This document shows, piece by piece, positions 48,783 to 60,793 of a stretch of 64,000 nt of DNA. A model generated the notes under the pieces. It searched no databases and had not been told where the DNA came from. It saw nothing but the letters and a program-made list of their open reading frames with translations. The translations under genes were made by a program, and so were the position numbers. Origin of the DNA: Candidatus Pantoea deserta (lineage in GTDB: Bacteria > Pseudomonadota > Gammaproteobacteria > Enterobacterales > Enterobacteriaceae); contig NZ_RMVG01000002.1 in the NCBI RefSeq assembly GCF_003813865.1, forward strand, positions 124,001-188,000, in the 5' to 3' direction. The stretch's first letter is position 1; each line of letters starts with the position of its first letter.

Positions 48783-49853
48783 ATGCGTGTTGCCGATTTT
48801 GCCTTTGAGTTGCCTGAATCTTTAATCGCCCACTATCCGCAGGCGCAGCGTAGCGGCTGCCGCTTACTGTCGCTGGACGGGCCAGGCGGGCAGCTGACGC
48901 ACGGCGTTTTTACCGACGTGCTGGAGAAGCTGAACCCCGGCGATCTGCTGGTATTTAACAATACCCGCGTCATCCCGGCGCGCGTTTTCGGTCGCAAGGC
49001 GAGCGGCGGTAAAATCGAAATGCTGGTCGAGCGTATGCTGGACGACAAGCGCGTGCTGGCGCACGTTCGCGCCTCTAAAGCCCCGAAGCCGGGCGCGCAG
49101 CTACTGCTGGGCGATGACGAAAGCGTCAGGGCCACGATGGTGGCGCGCCATGACACCCTGTTTGAGATCGCCTTTGAAGATGACCGCGCGGTGCTGGATA
49201 TTCTTAACAGCGTTGGCCACATGCCGCTGCCGCCCTATATCGATCGTCCCGACGAAGAGGCGGACCGCGAGCTGTATCAGACGGTCTACAGCGCGCGTCC
49301 GGGCGCCGTCGCCGCCCCGACTGCCGGTCTCCATTTTGACGAGCCGCTGCTGGCGGCGCTGCGCGAAAAGGGCGTAGAAATGGCCTTTGTCACGCTGCAC
49401 GTCGGCGCAGGCACGTTCCAGCCGGTGCGCGTCGACAGCATCGAAGAGCATGTGATGCACTCGGAATATGCCGAAGTGCCGCAGGAGGTGGTCGATGCGG
49501 TGCTGGCGTGCAAAGCGCGCGGCAATAAAGTGGTGGCCGTGGGCACCACCTCGGTGCGTTCGCTGGAGAGCGCCGCGCAGGCGAGCAAAGAGGCGCTGAT
49601 TGCGCCGTTCTTCGACGATACCCAGATTTTTATCTATCCCGGCTATCACTACCAGGTGATCGACGCGCTGATCACCAATTTCCATCTGCCGGAATCGACT
49701 CTGATTATGCTGGTATCGGCGTTCGCCGGCTATCAGCACACCATGACGGCCTATCAGGCCGCCGTGGCCGAACAGTATCGCTTCTTCAGCTATGGCGACG
49801 CGATGTTCATTACGAAAAATCCCCAGGCGCCGCAGGAGAAAATCGGCGCCTGA
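48783..49853 (+). CDS. queA: tRNA preQ1(34) ribosyltransferase-isomerase QueA
   Basis: 356 residues from ATG 48783, same length as E. coli. Conserved [22 protein letters not shown] and [11 protein letters not shown]. Uses the ribosyl part of S-adenosylmethionine to build epoxyqueuosine on tRNA wobble position 34. First gene of the queA-tgt-yajC-secDF run; tgt follows after 76 bp. Confidence 0.98.
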   Translation: MRVADFAFELPESLIAHYPQAQRSGCRLLSLDGPGGQLTHGVFTDVLEKLNPGDLLVFNNTRVIPARVFGRKASGGKIEMLVERMLDDKRVLAHVRASKAPKPGAQLLLGDDESVRATMVARHDTLFEIAFEDDRAVLDILNSVGHMPLPPYIDRPDEEADRELYQTVYSARPGAVAAPTAGLHFDEPLLAALREKGVEMAFVTLHVGAGTFQPVRVDSIEEHVMHSEYAEVPQEVVDAVLACKARGNKVVAVGTTSVRSLESAAQASKEALIAPFFDDTQIFIYPGYHYQVIDALITNFHLPESTLIMLVSAFAGYQHTMTAYQAAVAEQYRFFSYGDAMFITKNPQAPQEKIGA

Positions 49854-49881
49854 TGACGTCCGGTTTATGGCTGCGCCGTAA

Positions 49882-51054
<1,173 letters not shown>

Positions 51055-51078
51055 AATTCTATCAATGAGGGAAATTAA

Positions 51079-51411
51079 ATGAGCTTTTTCATTTCTGACG
51101 CCGTGGCTGCCGCAGGTGCACCGTCGCAGGGAAGTCCGTATTCTCTGGTGATCATGCTGGTGGTCTTTGGCCTGATTTTTTACTTCATGATCCTGCGTCC
51201 GCAGCAAAAGCGTGCGAAAGAGCACAAAAAGCTGATGGACTCCATCTCCAAAGGTGACGAAGTGCTGACCAGCGGTGGTCTGGTAGGCCGCGTGACCAAA
51301 GTGTCCGACACGGGCTATGTTTCTATCGCCCTGAACGAGACCAACGAAGTGGTTATCAAACGTGATTTCGTAGCTGCCGTCCTGCCGAAAGGTACGATGA
51401 AAGCGCTGTAA
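51079..51411 (+). CDS. yajC: Sec translocon accessory YajC
   Basis: 110 residues, as in E. coli. Single membrane helix ([17 protein letters not shown]) followed by [10 protein letters not shown] and the conserved [12 protein letters not shown]. Forms the SecDF-YajC accessory complex with SecYEG and YidC. GGGAAA precedes the ATG. Confidence 0.98.
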   Translation: MSFFISDAVAAAGAPSQGSPYSLVIMLVVFGLIFYFMILRPQQKRAKEHKKLMDSISKGDEVLTSGGLVGRVTKVSDTGYVSIALNETNEVVIKRDFVAAVLPKGTMKAL

Positions 51412-51436
51412 TTTTTACTTCCCTAAGGGAACTGCC

Positions 51437-53284
51437 GTGTTAAATCGTTATCCTTTGTGGAAGTACGTGATGCTGGTCGTCGTTATCCTCGTCGGCCTGC
51501 TGTATGCGCTTCCCAACCTGTATGGTGAGGATCCGGCCGTTCAGATCACTGGCGCGCGCGGCGGCGCCGCCAGTGAGCAAACGTTGGATCAGATTCAGAG
51601 CCTGTTAAAACAAGAGAATATCCAGAGCAAATCTCTCGCGCTGGAAAATGGCGCTATTATGGCGCGCTTCGCCAATACCGACGTGCAGCTGCGCGCTCGT
51701 GAAGCGATCATGAATAAGCTGGGCGAAAACTATGTCGTCGCGCTTAACCTGGCTCCGGCGACGCCGCGCTGGTTAAGTATGCTGGCGGCTGAGCCGATGA
51801 AGCTCGGTCTGGATCTGCGCGGTGGCGTGCACTTCCTGATGGAAGTGGATATGGACACTGCGCTGAGCAAACTGCAAGAGCAGAATGCCGACAGCCTGCG
51901 CAGCGACCTGCGTGAAAAGAATATCCCTTACACCAACGTCAATAAAATCGCTAACTACGGCGTTGAAATCCGTTTCCGCGACGGCAGCAGCCGCGACGAT
52001 GCGGTTAACTGGCTGACCACGCGTCATCGCGACATGGTGATCTCCTCCAGCGGCAGCGATGCACTGCGTGCGGTGATGAGCGACGCGCGCCTCAGCGAAG
52101 CGCGTGAATATGCCGTTCAGCAGAACATCACTATCCTGCGTAACCGCGTTAACCAGCTTGGCGTTGCCGAACCGCTGGTGCAGCGTCAGGGAGCGGACCG
52201 CATTGTGGTCGAGCTGCCGGGTATTCAGGATACGGCGCGCGCCAAAGAGATCCTCGGCGCGACAGCGACGCTGGAGTTCCGCCTGGTCAACACCACCGCC
52301 GATCCGACGGCCGCTGCCAATGGCCGCGTGCCGGGCGACTCAGAAGTGAAGCAGACGCGTGAAGGCCAGCCGGTCGTGCTCTATAAGCGCGTTATCCTGA
52401 CCGGTGACCACATCACCGATTCCACGTCGAGCATGGATGAGTACAACCAGCCGCAGGTGAATATTTCACTGGACGGCGCGGGCGGCAACATCATGTCTAA
52501 CTTCACCAAGGACAATATCGGCAAGCCGATGGCGACCCTGTTTGTGGAGTACAAAGACAGCGGTAAGAAAGACGCGAACGGTCGCGCGGTGCTGGTGAAG
52601 CAGGAAGAGGTGATTAACGTCGCCAATATCCAGTCTCGCCTGGGCAACAGCTTCCGCATCACCGGCATCAACAACCCGAACGAAGCGCGCCAGCTGTCGC
52701 TGCTGCTGCGTGCGGGCGCGCTGATTGCGCCGATTCAGATCGTGGAAGAGCGCACCATCGGCCCGACCATGGGCGCGCAGAACATCACCCAGGGACTGGA
52801 AGCCTGCCTGTGGGGTCTGATCGCCTCGATTCTGTTTATGGTGGTGTTCTATAAGAAGTTCGGCCTGATCGCCACCAGCGCGCTGCTGTGTAACCTGGTG
52901 CTGATTGTCGGCGTCATGTCGCTGCTGCCGGGCGCTACGCTGACCATGCCGGGTATTGCCGGTATCGTGTTGACGCTGGCGGTGGCGGTAGATGCGAACG
53001 TACTGATCAACGAACGTATTAAGGAAGAGCTGAGAAACGGACGTTCCGTGCAGCAGGCGATTCATGAAGGCTACAAAGGAGCCTTCTCCAGTATCGTCGA
53101 TGCCAACGTAACGACGCTGATCAAGGTTATCATCCTGTATGCGGTTGGTACGGGTTCAATCAAAGGCTTTGCGATTACCACCGCAATTGGTATCGCCACC
53201 TCGATGTTTACCGCGATCGTTGGAACGCGCGCCATCGTGAACCTGGTGTACGGCGGCAAACGCATCAACAAGCTGTCTATCTGA
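51437..53284 (+). CDS. secD: Protein translocase subunit SecD
   Basis: 615 residues from GTG 51437 (as in E. coli, also GTG). N-terminal helix, large periplasmic P1 domain containing [14 protein letters not shown], then five helices with [14 protein letters not shown], the RND-type proton site. Uses the proton gradient to help pull exported proteins. Next gene secF follows after 10 bp. Confidence 0.98.
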   Translation: MLNRYPLWKYVMLVVVILVGLLYALPNLYGEDPAVQITGARGGAASEQTLDQIQSLLKQENIQSKSLALENGAIMARFANTDVQLRAREAIMNKLGENYVVALNLAPATPRWLSMLAAEPMKLGLDLRGGVHFLMEVDMDTALSKLQEQNADSLRSDLREKNIPYTNVNKIANYGVEIRFRDGSSRDDAVNWLTTRHRDMVISSSGSDALRAVMSDARLSEAREYAVQQNITILRNRVNQLGVAEPLVQRQGADRIVVELPGIQDTARAKEILGATATLEFRLVNTTADPTAAANGRVPGDSEVKQTREGQPVVLYKRVILTGDHITDSTSSMDEYNQPQVNISLDGAGGNIMSNFTKDNIGKPMATLFVEYKDSGKKDANGRAVLVKQEEVINVANIQSRLGNSFRITGINNPNEARQLSLLLRAGALIAPIQIVEERTIGPTMGAQNITQGLEACLWGLIASILFMVVFYKKFGLIATSALLCNLVLIVGVMSLLPGATLTMPGIAGIVLTLAVAVDANVLINERIKEELRNGRSVQQAIHEGYKGAFSSIVDANVTTLIKVIILYAVGTGSIKGFAITTAIGIATSMFTAIVGTRAIVNLVYGGKRINKLSI

Positions 53285-53294
53285 GGAGTGCGTT

Positions 53295-54263
53295 GTGGCA
53301 CAGGAATACAATATTGAACAGCTGAACCACGGGCGTAAAGTTGTCGACTTTATGCGCTGGGACACGCTGGCGTTTATCATCTCCGGCCTGCTGATCGTGG
53401 CGTCGATTGCCATGGTCTCAGTGCGCGGTTTCAACTGGGGTCTCGACTTTACCGGCGGAACGGTTATCGAGATTAACCTGGAGAAACCGGCCGAGCTGGA
53501 TACGCTGCGTGACGGGCTGGAAAAAGCGGGCTATGCCGATCCTGTCGTGCAGAACTTTGGCAGCAGCCGTGACGTTATGGTGCGTATGGCGCCGATGGAC
53601 GGTCCGGCAGGCCAGGAGCTGGGCAACAAGATCATTACTATCATCAATCAGACCGCGCAGCAGAACGCGACCGTGAAGCGCATTGAGTTCGTCGGCCCAA
53701 GCGTGGGCAACGATCTGGCGCAGGCGGGGGCGATGGCGCTGCTGGCGGCGCTGATTGCGATTCTGATCTATATCGGTTTTCGCTTTGAGTGGCGTCTGGC
53801 GCTCGGCACCGTACTGGCGCTGGCGCACGACGTGATCATCACCTGCGGTATTTTGTCGCTGGCGCACATCGAAATCGACCTGACGATTGTCGCCTCGCTG
53901 ATGTCGGTGATTGGCTACTCGCTCAACGATAAGATCGTGGTCTCCGACCGTATTCGTGAGAACTTCCGCAAGATCCGCCGCGGCTCTTCTTACGATATCA
54001 CCAACGTGTCGCTGACCCAGACGCTGAGCCGTACCCTGATCACCTCGCTGACCACCCTGGCGATGATCCTGATCCTGTTCATCTTTGGCGGCGCGCTGCT
54101 GAAAGGCTTCTCGCTGACCATGCTGATCGGTGTCTCTATCGGTACGATTTCGTCAATTTATGTCTCTTCTGCGCTGGCGCTGAAGCTGGGCATGAAGCGC
54201 GAACATATGCTGGTGCAGAAAGTGGAAAAAGAGGGCGCGGATCAGCCTTCTATTCTGCCGTAA
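53295..54263 (+). CDS. secF: Protein translocase subunit SecF
   Basis: 322 residues from GTG 53295 (E. coli 323). Periplasmic [12 protein letters not shown] after helix 1, then helices with [20 protein letters not shown] and [17 protein letters not shown]. Completes the operon; a strong terminator follows 30 bp later. Confidence 0.98.
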   Translation: MAQEYNIEQLNHGRKVVDFMRWDTLAFIISGLLIVASIAMVSVRGFNWGLDFTGGTVIEINLEKPAELDTLRDGLEKAGYADPVVQNFGSSRDVMVRMAPMDGPAGQELGNKIITIINQTAQQNATVKRIEFVGPSVGNDLAQAGAMALLAALIAILIYIGFRFEWRLALGTVLALAHDVIITCGILSLAHIEIDLTIVASLMSVIGYSLNDKIVVSDRIRENFRKIRRGSSYDITNVSLTQTLSRTLITSLTTLAMILILFIFGGALLKGFSLTMLIGVSIGTISSIYVSSALALKLGMKREHMLVQKVEKEGADQPSILP

Positions 54264-54292
54264 CGCGCCGAGTCATAAAAAGCTGAGTAATA

Positions 54293-54321
54293 AAAAAGGG
54301 CTGCCGATGGCAGCCCTTTTT
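54293..54321 (+). terminator. Terminator after secF
   Basis: 13-bp stem AAAAAGGGCTGCC (54293-54305) GAT GGCAGCCCTTTTT (54309-54321). It also faces the convergent yajI gene, so it probably works in both directions. Confidence 0.93.
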
Positions 54322-54335
54322 GCTGGCGCGTTTTC

Positions 54336-54896
54336 CTACTGCGCAGGAACGGCAGGCGCGTCGCCGACGACGTCGTGTACGCGCACAAAACCAGGCTGAT
54401 CCGGCGCGAAGCCGCTCAGACGCAGCGGCACCGTAACCGAGGCGCGCGGCAACAGCGCGGCGGGCACCTCAATGCTCTGGCTCAGACTGCTGGCTTCCAG
54501 CGGTTTACCGGTGGTCGGGTCCAGCTCGCCCCATACGACGCGCGCGCGCAGCGCGGGCACCGTCCCGCTGCCGGTCGCGCTGATAGTAAGATTCGCGCGC
54601 GCGCCGTTGGCTTCGGGGGCAAAGCGGGTCAGCGACAGGCGCAGCGTGCCGAGCTGAGTTTGCAGCTCCACAGGCGTGTTGGCCTGTGGGATCAGCCAGG
54701 CGCCCTGAGCGGAATTGCTGTTAAGCTGCCCCTGGGTTTCGATAGCGCTCGCCTGAGTTGTCAGATGGCGCATCTGCTGATTCAGCTGGCTCACTTCCTG
54801 ATGCAGCTGATTCACTTTTGGGCTGGTCGGCGCAGAGGCGCAGCCGCTCAACAGCGTAACGGCACACGCCAGCGAAGCCCAAACCGTCCTGATCAT
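54336..54896 (-). CDS. yajI: Lipoprotein YajI (DUF3251)
   Basis: 186 residues (E. coli about 179). Signal peptide with lipobox LLSGCAS (C19), short coiled-coil region (NQLHQEVSQLNQQMRHL) and then a beta domain with GAWLIPQANTPVEL and WGELDPTTGKPL, as in YajI. Function unknown; located after secF as in E. coli, where tsx and yajD sit between. Those two genes are absent here. Confidence 0.9.
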   Translation of the reverse strand: MIRTVWASLACAVTLLSGCASAPTSPKVNQLHQEVSQLNQQMRHLTTQASAIETQGQLNSNSAQGAWLIPQANTPVELQTQLGTLRLSLTRFAPEANGARANLTISATGSGTVPALRARVVWGELDPTTGKPLEASSLSQSIEVPAALLPRASVTVPLRLSGFAPDQPGFVRVHDVVGDAPAVPAQ

Positions 54897-54913
54897 AACG
54901 TCGTCCTTGTGGG

Positions 54914-55351
54914 TTATTTAGGAATGCGTAATACCTGGCCTGGATAGATTTTATCAGGGTGGGTCAGCATCGGTTTATTCGCTTCGAAAATCTTGTTGTA
55001 CTCGTTAGCATTGCCATACAGGGTTTTTGAAATCGCGCTCAGGGTGTCGCCTTTTTTTACGGTGTAAAATTCGGCTTCTGGTGCGTTGTCGGCCACTTTC
55101 ACCTGATCGTCCACTTTGGTAATGCCCGCCACGTTACCGGCCGCCACCAGAATTTTCTCTTTCAGCTCCTGAGAAATGCCGTCGCCGCTCACCGTTACGG
55201 TGTCGCCGTTTACCGCCACGTTCACTTTGTCGCTGTCAGGTAAGCCCAGCTTGTCGATATGATCCTTCAGCTTTTTGCTGGCATCGTCATGGCCGGAGAC
55301 CGCATCCCACAGTTTTTCGCCTGCCTCTTTCACAAAGTTAAACAAACCCAT
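54914..55351 (-). CDS. kbp: Potassium-binding protein Kbp (YgaU), BON-LysM
   Basis: 145 residues (E. coli 149). Starts [21 protein letters not shown] domain in the middle ([16 protein letters not shown]), LysM at the end ([20 protein letters not shown] and PGQVLRIPK). Binds K+ and is induced by osmotic stress in E. coli. There it lies far away (ygaU), so its place beside yajI is a lineage difference. It may be co-transcribed with yajI, which begins 18 bases after its stop. Confidence 0.93.
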   Translation of the reverse strand: MGLFNFVKEAGEKLWDAVSGHDDASKKLKDHIDKLGLPDSDKVNVAVNGDTVTVSGDGISQELKEKILVAAGNVAGITKVDDQVKVADNAPEAEFYTVKKGDTLSAISKTLYGNANEYNKIFEANKPMLTHPDKIYPGQVLRIPK

Positions 55352-55527
55352 ATATCCTCCAGATTATCGTGGTGTAAGCCGTCGTTCTGACGACAACACT
55401 AAGCATAGTCACATTCTCGCTACGTCTCCTGCTATCAGACAAAAGTGGAAAGGCACGCTTATACATTTTGTTGACATGGCATTCGCGCTACACTGTGTGG
55501 CCCATTTATTTCGCGTCAGGAAACGTC

Positions 55528-55977
55528 ATGCACTGCCCATTCTGCTCTGCTGTGGACACCAAAGTCATTGATTCACGTCTGGTTAGTGAAGGTTCGTCTG
55601 TGCGTCGCCGACGTCAGTGTCTGGTGTGCCATGAACGTTTCACCACCTTTGAAGTGGCGGAGCTGGTTATGCCGCGAGTGGTAAAAAGCAATGACGTGCG
55701 CGAACCTTTTAACGAAGACAAGCTCAGCAGCGGCATGATGAAGGCGCTGGAGAAGCGCCCGGTCAGCGCCGATGCGGTTGAGAGCGCAGTGAATCATATT
55801 AAAACGCAGCTGCGCGCCACCGGCGAGCGGGAGATCCCCAGCAAGCTGATCGGCAACCTGGTAATGGATGAGCTGAAGAAGCTTGATAAGGTGGCCTACA
55901 TTCGCTTTGCCTCGGTTTACCGCAGCTTTGAAGATATTCGCGATTTCGGCGCGGAAATTGCGAAGCTACAGGATTAA
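55528..55977 (+). CDS. nrdR: Transcriptional repressor NrdR
   Basis: 149 residues, as in E. coli. N-terminal zinc ribbon MHCPFC (C3, C6) and CLVC (C31, C34), DSR-basic VRRRRQC DNA-contact region, then the ATP-cone domain ([14 protein letters not shown]). Represses ribonucleotide reductase genes when dATP is high. The ORF extends further upstream but ATG 55528 fits the family. Its TAA is 2 bases before the ribD ATG. Confidence 0.98.
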   Translation: MHCPFCSAVDTKVIDSRLVSEGSSVRRRRQCLVCHERFTTFEVAELVMPRVVKSNDVREPFNEDKLSSGMMKALEKRPVSADAVESAVNHIKTQLRATGEREIPSKLIGNLVMDELKKLDKVAYIRFASVYRSFEDIRDFGAEIAKLQD

Positions 55978-55979
55978 CC

Positions 55980-57083
55980 ATGACCGATGAACGCTATATG
56001 GCGCGCGCGCTGGAGCTGGCGCGACGCGGTCGTTTTACCACCACGCCTAATCCTAACGTCGGCTGCGTTATTGTGCGCGACGGCGAGGTGGCAGGCGAGG
56101 GCTGGCACCAGCGCGCGGGCGAGCCGCATGCCGAAGTGCACGCCCTGCGCATGGCAGGCGACAAGGCGCGCGGCGCGACCGCCTACGTCACCCTGGAGCC
56201 GTGCAGTCATCATGGCCGCACGCCGCCGTGCTGCGACGCGCTGATAGCCGCAGGCGTCAGTCGGGTGGTCGCCGCGATGCAGGACCCCAATCCGCAGGTG
56301 GCCGGTCGCGGTCTCTATCGGCTTCAGCAGGCGGGCATCGAGGTCAGCCACGGCCTGATGATGGCGGAGGCGGAAGCGCTGAATCGCGGTTTTCTGAAGC
56401 GGATGCGCACCGGCTTTCCCTGGGTGCAGCTCAAGCTCGGCGCGTCGCTGGACGGCCGTACGGCGATGGCGAGCGGCGAAAGCCAGTGGATTACCTCGTC
56501 GGCGGCGCGGCGCGACGTGCAGCGCCTGCGCGCGCAGAGTTCAGCTATTCTCAGCAGTAGCGCTACCGTGCTGGCAGACGATCCTTCGCTGACGGTGCGC
56601 TGGGACGAGCTGGACAGCGAGACGCAGTCGCTGCTGGAACCTTCAGCGCTGCGCCAGCCGCTGCGCGTGATTATCGACAGTCACAATCGCGTCACGCCGC
56701 AGCATAAACTGATCGCGCAGCCGGGCGAAACCTGGCTGATGCGCGCCGCGCCGGATGCGCAGGCCTGGCCAGAGAGCGTCACGCAGATTGCCGTCCCGCC
56801 GCGCGGCGAACGGCTCGATCTGGTGGCGCTGCTGATGCTGCTGGGCAAACGCCAGGTGAACAGCCTGTGGGTTGAAGCGGGCGCGTCGCTGGCCGGCGCG
56901 CTATTGCAGGCGGGCGTGGTGGACGAACTGATCGTCTATCTGGCGCCGAAGCTGCTCGGCGACGCCGCGCGCGGTCTGTGCCAGCTGCCCGGCTTAGAAC
57001 GTCTGGCGGATGCGCCTGCCTTTTCATTTAGCGACGTGCGTCAGGTGGGGCCCGATTTGCGCCTGACGCTGACGCCGCGCTGA
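55980..57083 (+). CDS. ribD: Riboflavin biosynthesis deaminase-reductase RibD
   Basis: 367 residues, as in E. coli. Cytidine-deaminase-like zinc site: GEPHAEVHAL and PCSHHGRTPPC. The C-terminal DHFR-like reductase begins after about 145 (KLGASLDGRTAM, ADDPSLTVR). Catalyses the second and third steps of riboflavin synthesis. Directly after nrdR. Confidence 0.97.
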   Translation: MTDERYMARALELARRGRFTTTPNPNVGCVIVRDGEVAGEGWHQRAGEPHAEVHALRMAGDKARGATAYVTLEPCSHHGRTPPCCDALIAAGVSRVVAAMQDPNPQVAGRGLYRLQQAGIEVSHGLMMAEAEALNRGFLKRMRTGFPWVQLKLGASLDGRTAMASGESQWITSSAARRDVQRLRAQSSAILSSSATVLADDPSLTVRWDELDSETQSLLEPSALRQPLRVIIDSHNRVTPQHKLIAQPGETWLMRAAPDAQAWPESVTQIAVPPRGERLDLVALLMLLGKRQVNSLWVEAGASLAGALLQAGVVDELIVYLAPKLLGDAARGLCQLPGLERLADAPAFSFSDVRQVGPDLRLTLTPR

Positions 57084-57172
57084 GCGCGGCGGAAAAGCGA
57101 GAGCACGTCGCCAAAGAGTGTGATAGAATCCGCCCCCCTGCGGGGCCATAACAAAACCCTGAAAGGATAAGT

Positions 57173-57643
57173 ATGAAAGTTATCGAAGCTGCTGTTGCCA
57201 CACCTGAGGCCAATGTCGCCATCGTCATCGCGCGTTTTAACAACTTCATCAACGACAGTCTGCTGGACGGCGCGATCGATGCCCTGAAGCGTATCGGTCA
57301 GGTGAAAGACGAAAACATCACCGTTGTCTGGGTGCCTGGCGCGTACGAACTGCCGCTGGCAGCCCGCGCGCTGGCGAACAGCGGCAAGCACGACGCCATT
57401 GTGGCGCTGGGCACCGTCATCCGCGGCGGCACCGCTCACTTTGAATATGTCGCCGGCGAAGCCAGCTCCGGCATTGCCAGCGTGGCGATGACCAGCGAAA
57501 TCCCGGTGACCTTCGGCGTGCTGACCACTGAAAACATCGAGCAGGCTATTGAGCGTGCCGGTACTAAAGCGGGTAACAAAGGCGCCGAAGCGGCCCTGAC
57601 CGCACTCGAAATGATTAACGTATTGAAAGCCATCAAAGCCTGA
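57173..57643 (+). CDS. ribE: Lumazine synthase RibE (RibH)
   Basis: 156 residues, as in E. coli. Conserved [47 protein letters not shown] and the base-contact region. Makes 6,7-dimethyl-8-ribityllumazine in 60-mer shells. About 90 bases separate it from ribD; these contain TAGAAT (57122-57127) and a CCCC/GGGG hairpin, so an internal promoter is possible. Confidence 0.98.
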   Translation: MKVIEAAVATPEANVAIVIARFNNFINDSLLDGAIDALKRIGQVKDENITVVWVPGAYELPLAARALANSGKHDAIVALGTVIRGGTAHFEYVAGEASSGIASVAMTSEIPVTFGVLTTENIEQAIERAGTKAGNKGAEAALTALEMINVLKAIKA

Positions 57644-57662
57644 TTTTTGTAAGGGGAATTTT

Positions 57663-58082
57663 GTGAAACCTGCTGCTCGTCGCCGCGCCCGCGAGTGCGC
57701 TGTCCAGGCGCTTTACTCCTGGCAGTTGTCCAACAACGACATTGCCGATGTGGAATACCAGTTTCTGGCGGAACAGGACGTCAAAGACGTCGACATTACC
57801 TATTTCCGCGAACTGCTGTCCGGTGTGGCGACCAACAGCACATACCTGGACGGGTTGATGAAACCTTACCTGTCGCGCCAGCTGGAAGAGCTGGGCCAGG
57901 TTGAAAAAGCGATCCTGCGTATTTCGCTGTATGAACTGAGCAAGCGCGATGATGTGCCCTATAAAGTGGCGATCAACGAAGGCATCGAGCTGGCGAAAGT
58001 ATTTGGCGCCGAAGACAGCCATAAGTTTGTTAACGGCGTGCTGGATAAAGCCGCTCCACAAATTCGACCCAATCGCAAATAA
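57663..58082 (+). CDS. nusB: Transcription antitermination factor NusB
   Basis: 139 residues from GTG 57663 (E. coli 139). All-helical; [17 protein letters not shown] and [33 protein letters not shown]. Binds BoxA of rRNA transcripts with NusE. Ends at a hairpin terminator before thiL. Confidence 0.98.
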   Translation: MKPAARRRARECAVQALYSWQLSNNDIADVEYQFLAEQDVKDVDITYFRELLSGVATNSTYLDGLMKPYLSRQLEELGQVEKAILRISLYELSKRDDVPYKVAINEGIELAKVFGAEDSHKFVNGVLDKAAPQIRPNRK

Positions 58083-58084
58083 AT

Positions 58085-58112
58085 AAAAGGCCAGCTGCGT
58101 GCTGGCCTTTTT
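58085..58112 (+). terminator. Terminator between nusB and thiL
   Basis: 11-bp stem AAAAGGCCAGC (58085-58095) TGCGT GCTGGCCTTTT (58101-58111) with a T run. It starts right after the nusB stop, so thiL expression depends on readthrough or on its own promoter. Confidence 0.9.
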
Positions 58113-58134
58113 CATCTGTAAGCGGAACGTAACC

Positions 58135-59112
58135 ATGTCCTGTGGCGAATTTGAACTCATCGCACGCTACTTCAATCGCAGAACGCGCAGCCGTCGGGAT
58201 GTTGAAACCGGCATTGGCGACGATTGCGCGCTGATGAGCGTGCCGGAGAAACAGACGCTGGCGATCAGCACCGACACGCTGGTGGCGGGCATCCACTTTT
58301 TACGCGACATCCATCCGGCCGATCTCGGCTACAAAGCGCTGGCGGTCAATCTCAGCGATCTGGCGGCGATGGGCGCCGATCCGGCCTGGCTGACGCTGGC
58401 GCTGACGCTGCCGGAGGTGGATGAAAGCTGGCTGGCGGCCTTTAGCGAGAGCCTGTTTGAGCTGCTGGAGTACTACGATATGCAGCTGGTGGGCGGCGAT
58501 ACCACGCGCGGCCCGCTGAGTCTGACGCTCGGCATTCACGGCCTGGTGCCGCAGGGGCGCGCCCTGAAACGCTCTGGCGCGAAGCCGGGCGACTGGATCT
58601 ATGTTACCGGCACGCTGGGCGACAGCGCGGCGGGGCTGGCGCTGTTGCAGCATCATCGCCGCATCGACGATCCGGCGGTGCATGAGGCGCTGATCAAGCG
58701 TCATCTGCGCCCGATGCCGCGTATCCTTCAGGGGCAGGCGCTGCGATCGCTGGCCTCGGCGGCGATCGATATCTCCGACGGCCTGATTTCCGATCTCGGC
58801 CATATTCTCAAAGCCAGCGGCTGCGGCGCGCGACTCCATCTGGACGCGCTGCCGCTGTCACCGGCGCTGCGCGATCACTTTGAGCCTGAGCAGGTGCTGC
58901 GCTGGGCGCTGAGCGGCGGCGAGGATTATGAGCTGTGCTTTACCGTGCCGGAGATCAATCGCGGCGCGCTCGATGTTGCGCTGGGCCACCTCGGCGTCGC
59001 TTTTACCTGCATCGGGCAGCTAATGCCGGAAGCCGAAGGGCTGACGCTGCTGGATCAGGGTAAACCGGCCACCTTCAGCCATAAGGGTTTTGATCACTTT
59101 GACGCGAAATAA
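58135..59112 (+). CDS. thiL: Thiamine-monophosphate kinase ThiL
   Basis: 325 residues from ATG 58135, as in E. coli (the frame opens at 58099 within the terminator). Conserved [35 protein letters not shown] and [13 protein letters not shown]. Phosphorylates thiamine monophosphate to the diphosphate. It overlaps pgpA by 23 bases. Confidence 0.97.
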   Translation: MSCGEFELIARYFNRRTRSRRDVETGIGDDCALMSVPEKQTLAISTDTLVAGIHFLRDIHPADLGYKALAVNLSDLAAMGADPAWLTLALTLPEVDESWLAAFSESLFELLEYYDMQLVGGDTTRGPLSLTLGIHGLVPQGRALKRSGAKPGDWIYVTGTLGDSAAGLALLQHHRRIDDPAVHEALIKRHLRPMPRILQGQALRSLASAAIDISDGLISDLGHILKASGCGARLHLDALPLSPALRDHFEPEQVLRWALSGGEDYELCFTVPEINRGALDVALGHLGVAFTCIGQLMPEAEGLTLLDQGKPATFSHKGFDHFDAK

Positions 59113-59596
59113 AGATGTGGCGAAGAGCCGTCTGCGCATGGGGAATCCCTGGCATCTGCTCGCCACGGGCTTTGGCAGCGGACTCAGCCCCTACGTGCCT
59201 GGCACTATGGGTTCGCTGGCGGCGATCCCGTTCTGGTGGCTGATGGCGCGCCTGCCGCAGGACCTCTACTCGCTGATTGTGCTGGTTGGTATCAGCACTG
59301 GCGTCTATATCTGCCATCGCACGGCAAAAGATATGGGCGTGCACGATCACGGCAGCATCGTCTGGGATGAGTTTATCGGCATGTGGATCACGCTGATGGC
59401 GATTCCGGTCAACAGCTGGCAGTGGGTGCTGGCCGGTTTTGTGGTGTTCCGCATTTTTGATATGTGGAAGCCCTGGCCGATCCGCTGGTTCGATCGTAAC
59501 GTGCACGGCGGCATGGGCATTATGGTGGACGATATTATCGCCGGGGTGATCTCAGCGGCGCTGCTCTATGCGGCAGGGGCGTGGCTGGCGGCCTGA
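59090..59596 (+). CDS. pgpA: Phosphatidylglycerophosphatase A
   Basis: 168 residues (E. coli 172). Starts [50 protein letters not shown] and [13 protein letters not shown]. Membrane phosphatase of phosphatidylglycerol synthesis. Starts inside thiL, so translation is coupled. Confidence 0.97.
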   Translation: MITLTRNKDVAKSRLRMGNPWHLLATGFGSGLSPYVPGTMGSLAAIPFWWLMARLPQDLYSLIVLVGISTGVYICHRTAKDMGVHDHGSIVWDEFIGMWITLMAIPVNSWQWVLAGFVVFRIFDMWKPWPIRWFDRNVHGGMGIMVDDIIAGVISAALLYAAGAWLAA

Positions 59597-59618
59597 CAGG
59601 CTGCCATAGTGTGCCCAC

Positions 59619-59723
59619 GCGGGTGGTATGGGCCGATCGCAAAGTCGCTCAAGGCGTCCATGCTCGCTCGGCCCGCGCCATCCCTGGCGCGGGACGCTTT
59701 GCTCTTCTGCCCATGCCACCCGC
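59619..59723. repeat. Nested long palindrome between pgpA and yajO
   Basis: 105-bp structure of nested inverted repeats: outer 15-nt arms GCGGGTGGTATGGGC (59619-59633) and GCCCATGCCACCCGC (59709-59723) with one mismatch; middle GCAAAG (59639-59644) / CTTTGC (59697-59702) and GCGTCC (59654-59659) / GGACGC; inner 9-bp CCCGCGCCA (59672-59680) / TGGCGCGGG (59685-59693) with TCCC loop. It lies between convergent genes and has no open frame. The design is of a repeat element (MITE or BIME-like) or a structured RNA end. Confidence 0.7.
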
Positions 59724-59756
59724 TTGTTGTGACATTGTGCGGCCTGAAAGAGAACT

Positions 59757-60731
59757 TTATTCGAAGCCTACTACTGGATGGGGCTGATAAACCGTTTCCA
59801 GCTCGGCAATCTCCTCAGCACTCAGTTCCACCTCAACCGCTTTCACCAGGTCCGCCAGCTGCTCGGCGCGCGATGCGCCGATAATCGGCGCGGTCACGGC
59901 AGGCTTATGCAGCAGCCAGGCGAGCGCCACCTGCGCGCGGCTCACGCCTTTACGCGCCGCAATCGCCTCTACGCGCTGCGCGATGGCCGCATCGTTCTCC
60001 TCAGTGGCGTGATAAAGGGTTTTGCCGTACTCGTCCGAGGCGGTACGCGCGGTGGCTTCGCCCCAGGGACGCGTCAGGCGACCGCGCGCCAGCGGACTCC
60101 AGGGCAGCACGGCGATATTCTCCGCCAGGCAAAGCGGGTGCATCTCGCGCTCTTCTTCGCGCTGAATCAGATTGTACTGATCCTGCATACTGACAAACGG
60201 CGCCCAGCCGTGCTGGCGCTGGGTATACACCGCTTTGGCGAACTGCCAGGCATACATGGAAGAGGCGCCGATATAACGCGCTTTGCCCGCTTTCACCACG
60301 TCGCTTAACGCCTCCAGCGTCTCTTCCAGCGGCGTGTCGTAGTCCCAGCGGTGGATTTGCAGCAGATCCACATACTCCATATCCAGACGTGTCAGGCTGT
60401 CGTCGATCGACTGCATGATGTTTTTGCGCGACAGACCCTGCGACAGATTGCTGAGGGGAAAATAGACTTTGGTCGCGACCACGACATCTTCACGGCGCGC
60501 AAACTCTTTTAGCGCGCGGCCCACAATCTCTTCGCTGCTGCCGTCGGAATAGCTGTTCGCCGTATCGAAAAAGTTAATGCCCGCCTCCAGCGCCTGCTGG
60601 ATCAGCGGACGGCTACTCTCTTCCGGCAACGTCCAGGCGTGACGGCCTCGATCCGGCTCGCCGAATGTCATACAGCCGAGACAAAGACGGGAAACCTGAA
60701 GGTCGGTGTTACCTAACTGAGTGGTTTTCAT
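59757..60731 (-). CDS. yajO: Aldo-keto reductase YajO
   Basis: 324 residues, as in E. coli. AKR fold with FFDTANSYSDG (catalytic Asp/Tyr region), VATKVYFP (Lys), LLQIHRWD (His) and the NADPH site WSPLARGRL. Starts MKTTQLGNTDLQVSRLCLG. In E. coli linked to 1-deoxyxylulose 5-phosphate synthesis from ribulose phosphate by a promiscuous activity. Follows dxs on the minus strand. Confidence 0.96.
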   Translation of the reverse strand: MKTTQLGNTDLQVSRLCLGCMTFGEPDRGRHAWTLPEESSRPLIQQALEAGINFFDTANSYSDGSSEEIVGRALKEFARREDVVVATKVYFPLSNLSQGLSRKNIMQSIDDSLTRLDMEYVDLLQIHRWDYDTPLEETLEALSDVVKAGKARYIGASSMYAWQFAKAVYTQRQHGWAPFVSMQDQYNLIQREEEREMHPLCLAENIAVLPWSPLARGRLTRPWGEATARTASDEYGKTLYHATEENDAAIAQRVEAIAARKGVSRAQVALAWLLHKPAVTAPIIGASRAEQLADLVKAVEVELSAEEIAELETVYQPHPVVGFE

Positions 60732-60793
60732 GACGGCTCCTGCTATGCATTTAACAATCGGGTAAGCATAGCAGGAGAGAGGGGCAGGGGAAT

